DNA from: Lachnospira sp. UBA4346
GTDB lineage: Bacteria > Bacillota > Clostridia > Lachnospirales > Lachnospiraceae
NCBI GenBank assembly: GCA_002394205.1
Contig: DGTC01000063.1
Span: forward strand, 1-18,520
DNA: 18,520 bases
Direction of reading: 5' to 3'
Shown here piece after piece: positions 1 to 5,838 of the stretch (within the stretch, counting starts at the first letter, position 1; the number at the start of each line of letters is the position of its first letter). The translations under genes were made by a program, and so were the position numbers. The notes below the pieces were generated by a model. It saw nothing but the letters and a program-made list of their open reading frames with translations, did no database searches and was not told the DNA's origin.

Positions 1-779
1 GAACATGTAACAACCTTAGCACCTAACTGCTGTGCCTTTTCGATTGCATAGATAGCTACGTTACCAGAACCTGAAACAGCAGCTGTCTTTCCTTCAAGAC
101 TCATATCATGATCCTTGTATAAAGCATTTGTTAAGTATAATAAACCATAACCTGTTGCCTGTGTACGAGCAAGTGAACCACCATATGTAAGACCCTTACC
201 TGTAAGTACGCCTTCGAACATACCCTGAATTCTCTTGTACTGACCGAACATGAAGCCGATTTCTCTTGCACCTGTACCGATATCACCAGCTGGAACATCG
301 ACATCAGCACCGATATACTTGCAAAGTTCTGTCATAAAGCTCTGGCAGAATGCCATGATTTCTCTGTCTGACTTGCCCTTAGGATCGAAATCAGAACCAC
401 CCTTACCACCGCCGATTGGAAGTGTTGTAAGAGAATTCTTGAAAATCTGTTCGAAACCTAAGAACTTTATAATACCAAGGTTAACAGATGGGTGAAGTCT
501 TAAACCGCCCTTGTATGGTCCAATCGCATTGTTAAACTGTACACGGAAACCTCTATTTACCTGTACCTGTCCCTTATCATCTACCCAAGGAACACGGAAC
601 ATAATCTGACGATCTGGCTCTGTGATTCTCTCTAAGATCGCATTGCTTCTGTAAAGTTCCTCATTTGCATCTACTACTGGTCTTAAAGAATTAAGTACCT
701 CTGTTACTGCCTGAATAAATTCCGGCTGATCTGCATTTTTCTTAGAAACTAAATCTAAGACTTCATCAACATATCCCAT
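1..779 (-). CDS. gdhA: NADP-type glutamate dehydrogenase, N-terminal 259 residues (cut by window start)
   Basis: Glutamate dehydrogenase interconverts glutamate with 2-oxoglutarate and ammonium in the cytoplasm. My minus-strand translation opens MGYVDEVLDLVSKK and carries the hexameric class I signatures: VNRGFRVQFN followed by GPYKGGLRLH near residues 80-100, the catalytic-lysine block LPIGGGKGGSDFDPKGKSD, then DVPAGDIGTGAREIG. The first part of the nucleotide-binding domain, with GKTAAVSGSGNVA, lies at the window edge. The family is usually about 445 residues, so about 185 C-terminal residues lie outside. The start is chosen because AAGGAG sits about 10 bases upstream. NADP specificity is inferred from resemblance to the biosynthetic class and is not proven here. 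The gene is divergent from the LCP gene and has an unusually rich upstream region. Confidence 0.95.
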   Translation of the reverse strand, partial: MGYVDEVLDLVSKKNADQPEFIQAVTEVLNSLRPVVDANEELYRSNAILERITEPDRQIMFRVPWVDDKGQVQVNRGFRVQFNNAIGPYKGGLRLHPSVNLGIIKFLGFEQIFKNSLTTLPIGGGKGGSDFDPKGKSDREIMAFCQSFMTELCKYIGADVDVPAGDIGTGAREIGFMFGQYKRIQGMFEGVLTGKGLTYGGSLARTQATGYGLLYLTNALYKDHDMSLEGKTAAVSGSGNVAIYAIEKAQQLGAKVVTC

Positions 780-833
780 AACCTATAAAACTCCTTTTCT
801 TCTACGCTTTCGCGCTTAATTTTTACAAGTCAT

Positions 834-862
834 ATTATATTAAATGCAAGATTCAAATGCAA
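834..862 (-). promoter_or_regulatory. proximal promoter of gdhA
   Basis: On the minus strand, -35 TTGCAT (857-862) and -10 TATAAT (834-839) are separated by exactly 17 bases. Transcription would start near 827, giving a leader of about 50 bases to gdhA. The promoter overlaps the small ORF at 840-872, so proximal transcripts would lack that ORF. Confidence 0.6.
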
Positions 863-872
863 GCATTTTCAT
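840..872 (-). CDS. possible 10-codon leader ORF upstream of gdhA
   Basis: ATG at 872 opens a ten-residue ORF, MKMLAFESCI, ending in TAA at 840. It is preceded by a near-perfect Shine-Dalgarno AAAAGGAGG (881-889) with 8 bases of spacing, better than that of gdhA itself. It lies 60 bases upstream of gdhA and would be translated only from transcripts started at the distal promoter (1020-1049). No poly-glutamate or other attenuation-type codon run is seen. It could be a leader peptide, a true micro-protein, or the dead 5' end of a lost gene: the residues resemble the TsaD start (LAIESSCDE) but end at once. Function unknown. Confidence 0.35.
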   Translation of the reverse strand: MKMLAFESCI

Positions 873-888
873 ACGCTAAACCTCCTTT

Positions 889-902
889 TGAAAGCGATTT
901 CG
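889..902 (-). promoter_or_regulatory. putative catabolite-responsive element (cre) upstream of gdhA
   Basis: The 14-base TGAAAGCGATTTCG (plus strand) matches the cre pattern TGAAANCGNTTTCA at all but the last base. cre sites bind CcpA with HPr-Ser-P in Firmicutes. It lies about 60-75 bases upstream of the predicted proximal gdhA start and downstream of the distal promoter. CcpA could therefore activate the former or block transcripts from the latter. Binding is inferred from the motif only. Confidence 0.5.
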
Positions 903-1019
903 AATATTGTAAATACCACTTCTCACTATATCGCTTTATCTCGGTAAATTAACTTAATATAATTAAGCATAACCCAATTAAAACACGGCACATTTTTAAG
1001 AAAATAATGTATTAAATGG

Positions 1020-1049
1020 ATAATATGAATTAAAATAACCGATTGTCAA
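1020..1049 (-). promoter_or_regulatory. distal minus-strand promoter upstream of gdhA
   Basis: Consensus -35 TTGACA (1044-1049) and -10 TATTAT (1020-1025) with an 18-base spacer. The start would lie near 1013, giving a leader of about 235 bases that crosses the cre box and the 10-codon ORF before gdhA. Confidence 0.5.
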
Positions 1050-1083
1050 AATTGTATCAAATAAAACAATCCCAAATCTCTAC

Positions 1084-1112
1084 TGTTCAATTCCATAAAA
1101 AAAAGGTATAAT
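1084..1112 (+). promoter_or_regulatory. promoter of the LCP gene
   Basis: A perfect -10 TATAAT lies at 1107-1112. The -35 candidate TGTTCA (1084-1089), 17 bases upstream, matches consensus poorly, so an activator or flexible -35 is possible. The start would be near 1119, giving a leader of about 97 bases. Confidence 0.45.
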
Positions 1113-1124
1113 GTAACGAGTGCA

Positions 1125-1163
1125 GTCAAAACTGCGGCTGCGTAGCAGACATTTGTTTTTGAC
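1125..1163 (+). other. structured 5' leader of the LCP gene
   Basis: Right after the predicted start, the leader can fold in two exclusive ways. One is a small hairpin GCAGT-CAAA-ACTGC (1122-1135). The other is a larger stem pairing GTCAAAA (1125-1132 area) with TTTTTGAC (1156-1163), with CTGC/GCAG nested inside. There is no T-run right after it, so it is not a simple terminator. It matches no riboswitch I recognise. Confidence 0.3.
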
Positions 1164-1215
1164 AAGCCATTAACGAACAAAGAGATCTATTTTATGTAAG
1201 ATTGGAGATATTTTT

Positions 1216-2775
1216 ATGAGTAACACTTTTCGTCGTGCCAGAAAAGATATGCACTATCTTTTCCGTCCCACAAACGAACTAAATCCAAAAGAACGTAAAC
1301 GAAAACGCCGTGCAAAACGTGCTGCTGTCGGAATGTTTTTTGTATTCATTCAGATTATTTTACTAATTCTATTTTTAATGAAGATTTTCTACTTAGATTT
1401 ACTTCCTATGAAATATCTTCTCATATTAAATGGTATTTTATTTCTGATTACACTGTATACATTTTTATCGCAGTTTACCAGAGCACATATGATTGGAAAA
1501 TTACTTTCCATTATTATGTCCGTTGTATTACTTGTCGGATTTTTATATACAGCAAAACTCGCTGATACGCTTGGTGTCATCACAGGCCGTACAACCAAAA
1601 CAGATATCATTGACATTATGGTTCTCAAAGATGATCCTGCTGCTTCTTTAAATGATGCCCTGCAGTATTCATTTGGATACAACACAACCGTAAACAGTGC
1701 GATTGTATCCAAAGCCATCGGTGAAATTGAAACGGAAAAAAATACTTCACTGAAAACAAAGACCTATACAAAATGGGATGACTTATTAAATGACTTATAT
1801 GCAAACAAAACAATTCAGGCATTTGTCGTTCATGACTCGGTTCGCTCCACATTAGCAGAAGAATATCCCGGCTTTGAAGACAATACCCGAATTTTAGATA
1901 CTGTCAAAATTACTACCGAAGTAAATTTAAGTGCTTCTGATAAAAAGGTAAACGAAGAACCATTTATTGTTTATTTATCCGGGAATGACGGTGAAGGCCA
2001 AGTGTCATCCATCGGTCGAAGCGATGTAAATATTCTTGCAGTGATTAATCCGAAAACACGTCAGGTTCTACTCGTTTCAACACCACGTGATGCATTTATA
2101 ACGATTTCAAATAGTGATGGAAAAAGCGGTCTTGATAAACTGACTCATGCCGGAAATGCAGGGATTGAATATTCTGTAAGCGCTTTAGAGAATCTCTATG
2201 GACTTACCATTGATTATTATCTGAAGTTGAATTTTACAGGATGTATTGAAATTGTAGATGCTCTCGGAGGTATTACAATCAATTCAGATGTTGATTTTAC
2301 AAATGGATATGAAGCTGCTCCTGAAAGCTATCATTTCCACGTTGGTGAAAATTCTTGCAATGGCGAACAGACATTGGCATTTGTTCGTGAACGAAAAGCC
2401 TTCCGCGATGGTGATTTTCAGCGCGGCCGCAATCAGGAAGCTGCCATTAAAGGGATTATAAACAAGGCTACTTCACCTGCTATTTTAACCAATTATAACT
2501 CTGTGTTAGATGCAGTATCTAATATGATATTTACTAATATGTCTACTGCAACCATCACTTCCCTGATTCGCGGACAGTTATCTAATCCGAAATCATGGAA
2601 CATTCAATCTTACACGATTGACGGAAAAACAGATACAAAAGACTGCACCGTTTATAACTTACATAACGTATCCGTTGTTATTCCTGATCCGGATTCTATC
2701 GACACTGCCAAAACATTTATTCAAAAGACAATTGCCGGTGAATCTTATGATGTAGATGATGTTCCGACACCATAA
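1216..2775 (+). CDS. LytR-CpsA-Psr (LCP) family cell-envelope phosphotransferase with an extra extracytoplasmic domain
   Basis: LCP enzymes transfer lipid-linked glycopolymers (teichoic-acid-like or capsular) to peptidoglycan at the outer membrane face. The protein has 519 residues. A basic cytoplasmic head (KRKRRAKRAA, about 28-37) precedes three hydrophobic segments (about 37-59, 64-86, 95-113). Residues about 128-236 form an extra domain, and the LCP domain follows from about 248. Catalytic-type motifs are STPRD (288-292), the FVRERKAF block (389-396) with acidic residues after it, and RGRNQ (403-407), matching the conserved Arg/Asp set. GGITINSDVDF is also typical. TTGGAGA lies 8 bases before the ATG. 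It is the only plus-strand gene and is monocistronic. The polymer attached cannot be told from sequence. Confidence 0.9.
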   Translation: MSNTFRRARKDMHYLFRPTNELNPKERKRKRRAKRAAVGMFFVFIQIILLILFLMKIFYLDLLPMKYLLILNGILFLITLYTFLSQFTRAHMIGKLLSIIMSVVLLVGFLYTAKLADTLGVITGRTTKTDIIDIMVLKDDPAASLNDALQYSFGYNTTVNSAIVSKAIGEIETEKNTSLKTKTYTKWDDLLNDLYANKTIQAFVVHDSVRSTLAEEYPGFEDNTRILDTVKITTEVNLSASDKKVNEEPFIVYLSGNDGEGQVSSIGRSDVNILAVINPKTRQVLLVSTPRDAFITISNSDGKSGLDKLTHAGNAGIEYSVSALENLYGLTIDYYLKLNFTGCIEIVDALGGITINSDVDFTNGYEAAPESYHFHVGENSCNGEQTLAFVRERKAFRDGDFQRGRNQEAAIKGIINKATSPAILTNYNSVLDAVSNMIFTNMSTATITSLIRGQLSNPKSWNIQSYTIDGKTDTKDCTVYNLHNVSVVIPDPDSIDTAKTFIQKTIAGESYDVDDVPTP

Positions 2776-2781
2776 TTTTTA

Positions 2782-2834
2782 GCATCCTGCGGAACAGTTT
2801 TATATTATGGGAATGAAGTTTCCTATAATATAAA
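2782..2834 (-). repeat. copy A of an intergenic repeat linked to minus-strand terminators
   Basis: This block shares about 50 bases with 17572-17622: a GCATCCTGCGGAA-type head and the identical tail TTTCCTATAATATAAA (plus strand). In this copy the interior is itself an inverted repeat, TTTTATATTATGGGAA against TTTCCTATAATATAAA around a TGAAG loop. It starts 6 bases after the LCP stop codon and abuts the hairpin at 2832-2897. It may also act as the plus-strand 3' hairpin of the LCP transcript, although no T-run follows directly. Confidence 0.6.
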
Positions 2835-2897
2835 AAGAGTCTGACAACATGAGCTTTGATATCATTTTATCAAAGTCATATTGCCAGACTCTTTTTT
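2832..2897 (-). terminator. long hairpin terminator, minus-strand polarity
   Basis: A 12-base outer stem, AAAAAGAGTCTG against its complement ending TTTTTT, continues into CTTTGATA/TATCAAAG around a six-base loop. The internal mismatches are A-C when read on the plus strand, so they are G-U pairs in minus-strand RNA. The minus-strand copy also ends in TCTTTTTATATT. It therefore terminates the 2901-3218 gene. The plus strand also has a T-run after the stem, so it may stop LCP transcripts too. Confidence 0.8.
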
Positions 2898-2900
2898 AAG

Positions 2901-3218
2901 TTAACCCTTAAAATCTGCAGTTGAATATGTCATATAGAAATATGCAGTCATCGCATGTTTGTTATAATAATTCATGCCACTTTCATATAGTGTCTGTGGA
3001 GCAGTTTCCGTTGCCTGCGAAGTTTTTTCTTCTCTGCGTTCATGTTTCTTCTGTTCCTGTTCAAACACCTTTGCAAATGTGTCTTCTTCCTGCACGAAAT
3101 CATCTTTCTTAACTTCTCTGACCGCCTGAATTCTCTGTACATTCCATACTGCGTTTACTTGTTCTGCCCTTGGAATAAATAATACATTGTCAGCTTGAAT
3201 CTCCTCCTTGAAATACAT
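2901..3218 (-). CDS. small hypothetical protein with a charged middle
   Basis: The protein has about 105 residues and I do not recognise it. It is soluble, with no signal peptide or membrane segment. The middle is highly charged and probably helical (VEQEEDTFAKVF-like stretch, then EQEQKKHERREEK), and the end is aromatic-rich (NYYNKHAMTAYFYMTY). ATG at 3218 is used; TTG at 3227 is an alternative. Neither has a ribosome binding site. The strong AAGGAGGAG at 3202-3210 lies inside the reading frame, and no ATG/GTG/TTG follows it in frame at usual spacing. The start is therefore doubtful and the gene may have lost it. A good terminator follows the stop at once. Confidence 0.55.
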   Translation of the reverse strand: MYFKEEIQADNVLFIPRAEQVNAVWNVQRIQAVREVKKDDFVQEEDTFAKVFEQEQKKHERREEKTSQATETAPQTLYESGMNYYNKHAMTAYFYMTYSTADFKG

Positions 3219-3243
3219 CTGATACAATTAACACAGTTGTCAA
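3201..3243 (-). promoter_or_regulatory. consensus -35 and orphan ribosome binding site in front of the small hypothetical gene
   Basis: TTGACA at 3238-3243 (minus strand) is a perfect -35, but 17 bases downstream the hexamer is only AGATGT. AAGGAGGAG follows at 3202-3210. The layout suggests transcription starting near 3210 and translation starting inside the annotated frame. However, the first ATG after this site (about 3188) is out of frame and opens a nine-codon ORF only. Confidence 0.3.
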
Positions 3244-3261
3244 TTGCTTCCTCATTGTTAC

Positions 3262-3278
3262 AAAACACCGAATGTTTT
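3262..3278 (-). terminator. weak hairpin behind the HAD phosphatase gene
   Basis: AAAACA-CCGAA-TGTTTT forms a 6-base stem with a 5-base loop. The minus strand reads GTGTTTTGT after it, a very short T-tract. It is a possible weak terminator for the 3392-4207 gene, 114 bases after its stop. Confidence 0.3.
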
Positions 3279-3391
3279 AATACATTCTTACAGATAGTTC
3301 TACTTTCAAATATATCTTAAGCCTTGAAAATATACCGGCGTCCCTGCCTGCCTATCTATCTACTTATTATTTCGGCACATTTTGTGAAAAA

Positions 3392-4207
3392 TTAAACAAT
3401 TTTTGTAATAAATTTTTCAATTACATGCGCAACACCATCGTCTTCATTAGACGGAGCAATATAATCTGCGTCTTCTTTCACTGCTTCTTTCGCATTTTCC
3501 ATTGCAACACCCAGTCCCGCATACTGAATCATCGGCAAATCATTCATACCATCACCACAGGCAATTAATTCTTCTTTGGTAACGCCTAATTTCGTCAACA
3601 AACTTTCTAGTGCCACATCCTTTGCAACACCCTTTGGCACAACTTCTAAAAAGTAATCCTGCGAGAAAAAGAAATCCAATACATCCGCAAACTGTGCTGA
3701 CAATACTTCCTGTACTTTTACAAGCTGCTCATGGACACCTACTACAAGAAACTTTTCTACCGGATAATCTACAAATGCATCTACGGAAGCTACTTTCTTT
3801 ACCTGTGCTGCATTACAAAAGGCTTCCTTTAATACATATTCATCTGTATCGCTCTCTGCAAGAATCTGATTCTCATAATAGGTAATTGCATATACGCCGT
3901 GTCTGGCTGCTTCATTACAAATAGCCGTCTGACATTCTTTTGGCACATAAGTTGCAAATAATTTTTCTCCTGTCTGACAATCTATAATTGCACCGCCATT
4001 ATATGCCAGCATATATCCGCCTTTTGCCGGCAACTGTAATTCCTTCGCCACCGGTTCTATCCCAAACACCGGTCTTCCCGATGCTAAAATCACGTGAATC
4101 CCCTGCTCCATCGCCTGCGCAAGACACTCTTTATTTCTATTTGATATTTCTTTTCTGTCATTCGTTAGCGTTCCATCTAAATCTAACGCAATCGCCTTAT
4201 ATGTCAT
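3392..4207 (-). CDS. Cof-type HAD superfamily phosphatase
   Basis: Cof-type HAD hydrolases dephosphorylate small phosphorylated metabolites such as sugar phosphates or flavin/pyridoxal precursors in the cytoplasm. The four HAD motifs are present in the 271-residue product: DLDGTL (9-14, nucleophile D9, acid D11), ASGRP (42-46), PKGVAK (191-196, Lys), and GDGMND (218-223). The C2-type cap lies between motifs II and III. The ATG at 4207 is chosen because GGGAG lies 6 bases upstream. Starts farther upstream (4213, 4249) have no binding site. It lies about 100 bases behind clpX without a clear terminator, so it may be co-transcribed. The substrate cannot be predicted. Confidence 0.9.
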   Translation of the reverse strand: MTYKAIALDLDGTLTNDRKEISNRNKECLAQAMEQGIHVILASGRPVFGIEPVAKELQLPAKGGYMLAYNGGAIIDCQTGEKLFATYVPKECQTAICNEAARHGVYAITYYENQILAESDTDEYVLKEAFCNAAQVKKVASVDAFVDYPVEKFLVVGVHEQLVKVQEVLSAQFADVLDFFFSQDYFLEVVPKGVAKDVALESLLTKLGVTKEELIACGDGMNDLPMIQYAGLGVAMENAKEAVKEDADYIAPSNEDDGVAHVIEKFITKIV

Positions 4208-4243
4208 ATTCATCTCCCACATATTTATTTGAATATTCGTATC

Positions 4244-4267
4244 TGCCAAATTTTGCCCGGATTGGCA
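4244..4267. repeat. inverted repeat between clpX and the HAD gene
   Basis: TGCCAA and TTGGCA flank 12 bases. As RNA this is a 6-base stem with a large loop and no T-run on either strand, so it is not a standard terminator. It could be an operator-like dyad upstream of the HAD gene or chance. Confidence 0.25.
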
Positions 4268-4311
4268 ATACTTTTATTATAGATTCTTGTAAATCTTCCA
4301 TCGTATTTGTA

Positions 4312-5700
4312 TTATTTTGCTTCAATTGCAGGTGTTGCCATACCACGCATCTGTATCTGTGGTCCACCTGTCTTACGAATATAATCTCCTGTAATCGTAA
4401 CCATTCCAATATTATTATCTTTTGGAATTTCATACATAATATCAAGCATATATTCCTCAATAATCGAACGCAGTGCTCTTGCTCCCGTCTTCTTTTCAAG
4501 TGCCAAATCTGCGATTGCTCCTAATGCGCTGTCATCAAATTCTAACTTTACCTCGTCTAACTCTAATAACTTCTGATATTGCTTTAAAATCGCATTTTTC
4601 GGTTCTTTCATAATCTGAACAAGTTTGTCTTTTGTTAATGCTTCCAATGAAAATACAATCGGAAGTCGTCCTAAGAATTCCGGTATCATACCAAAGTTTC
4701 GTAAATCTTCTAATGTTACTTTACGAAGTAATTCCGGATCATTATCATATTTATCTTTTAAATCTGCTGCAAATCCAATAGAAGACTGTTCATTTAAACG
4801 CTCTTTAATAATATTTTCAAGGTCTGGAAATGCACCGCCACAGATAAATAAAATATTTCTTGTATTCACTGTTACCAATGGAACCATCGCATTTTTGCTT
4901 GTTGCACCAACCGGTACTTCAACATCACTGCCCTCTAAGAGCTTTAACATTCCCTGCTGCACAGATTCACCGCTGACATCACGGCTTCTGGTTTCTTTCT
5001 TCTTTGCAATCTTATCAATTTCATCAATAAAAATAATACCGTGTTCTGCCTTCTCAACATCATTATCTGCAGCTGCAAGTAATTTTGAGACAACGCTCTC
5101 AATATCATCACCAATATAGCCGGCTTCGGTTAGAGATGTTGCATCCGCAATCGCAAGCGGCACCTGTAATAACTTTGCCAATGTTTTCACAAGGTACGTC
5201 TTACCACTACCCGTTGGTCCAATCATCAGCATATTTGACTTTTCGATTTCAATGTCATCCATCGTATTGGTTGCAACACGCTTATAATGGTTATACACTG
5301 CTACTGACATGACTTTCTTTGCATAATCCTGACCAATTACATAATCATCTAACATATGCTTAATTTCATGCGGTGCAGGGATATTTCTCAAATCAATATG
5401 CTCTGCCTGACGTTCTTCTTCCGTCTTTTTCTTTTTGATTTTTTGTTTATTTGGAATATCCATATTCATATTGTCAAATCCCATACCGCCAAATCCATTC
5501 GGCATATTGCTCATTTTAAGCATATCATCATAACTCATTCCACTATTGGTAAATGAATCAAATGTTTTTTGCATACAATCTGAACAAATGCAGATATTAT
5601 TCGGCATCTGAATCATCTTTCCCGCCTTGCTTTCCGGTCTGCGGCATATATAACAAATCTTTTCGTAATCGTCCTCTGTATGTGTTGTATTTTCACTCAT
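4312..5700 (-). CDS. clpX: ATP-dependent Clp protease ATP-binding subunit ClpX
   Basis: ClpX is the AAA+ unfoldase that recognises tagged substrates and threads them into ClpP. The 462 residues show a Cys4 zinc domain (C16-x2-C19 and C39-x2-C42), Walker A GPTGSGKT (161-168), pore loop GYIGDD (194-199), Walker B IIFIDEID (222-229), the ClpP-docking IGF loop (308-310) and sensor-2 GARAL (406-410). The usual length is about 420. The excess is mostly a Met/Asn/Gly-rich and then Lys/Glu-rich linker (about 53-103) between the zinc and AAA+ domains. GGAGAC lies 7 bases before the ATG. The usual neighbours clpP and tig are absent; clpX stands alone with its own promoter. Confidence 0.96.
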   Translation of the reverse strand: MSENTTHTEDDYEKICYICRRPESKAGKMIQMPNNICICSDCMQKTFDSFTNSGMSYDDMLKMSNMPNGFGGMGFDNMNMDIPNKQKIKKKKTEEERQAEHIDLRNIPAPHEIKHMLDDYVIGQDYAKKVMSVAVYNHYKRVATNTMDDIEIEKSNMLMIGPTGSGKTYLVKTLAKLLQVPLAIADATSLTEAGYIGDDIESVVSKLLAAADNDVEKAEHGIIFIDEIDKIAKKKETRSRDVSGESVQQGMLKLLEGSDVEVPVGATSKNAMVPLVTVNTRNILFICGGAFPDLENIIKERLNEQSSIGFAADLKDKYDNDPELLRKVTLEDLRNFGMIPEFLGRLPIVFSLEALTKDKLVQIMKEPKNAILKQYQKLLELDEVKLEFDDSALGAIADLALEKKTGARALRSIIEEYMLDIMYEIPKDNNIGMVTITGDYIRKTGGPQIQMRGMATPAIEAK

Positions 5701-5733
5701 GATTTTGTCTCCATTCTGTTGGTTTGTATTCTA

Positions 5734-5762
5734 AGTATACAGAACCTCTTCACATTTTACAA
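5734..5762 (-). promoter_or_regulatory. promoter of clpX
   Basis: Minus-strand -35 TTGTAA (5757-5762) and -10 TATACT (5734-5739) with a 17-base spacer, about 33 bases before the clpX start codon. No CtsR or CIRCE heat-shock operator is visible nearby. Confidence 0.55.
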
Positions 5763-5838
5763 TATTTATTACATTAATATATTTCATTCAAATAATATCT
5801 CATATATCCTATTTTTATCTACAAAGCGGGAATATCTC

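Noticed and set aside
2175..2188. Second cre-like sequence TGTAAGCGCTTTAG inside the LCP gene
   Set aside because: The last two bases of the pattern fail and it lies deep in coding sequence, so chance is likely.
3343..3366. Degenerate tetranucleotide tract (CCTG, CCTA, TCTA units) behind the HAD gene
   Set aside because: Only about five imperfect units in non-coding DNA and no link to a promoter or start codon, so phase variation is not supported.
3988..4524. 178-codon plus-strand ORF across the HAD gene start and clpX end
   Set aside because: It is antisense to two well-recognised genes, rich in Cys/His/Ser/Tyr from reversed codons, and resembles no protein family.
4625..5119. 164-codon plus-strand ORF
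   Set aside because: It mirrors the AAA+ core of clpX, whose Walker and pore motifs are clear on the other strand.
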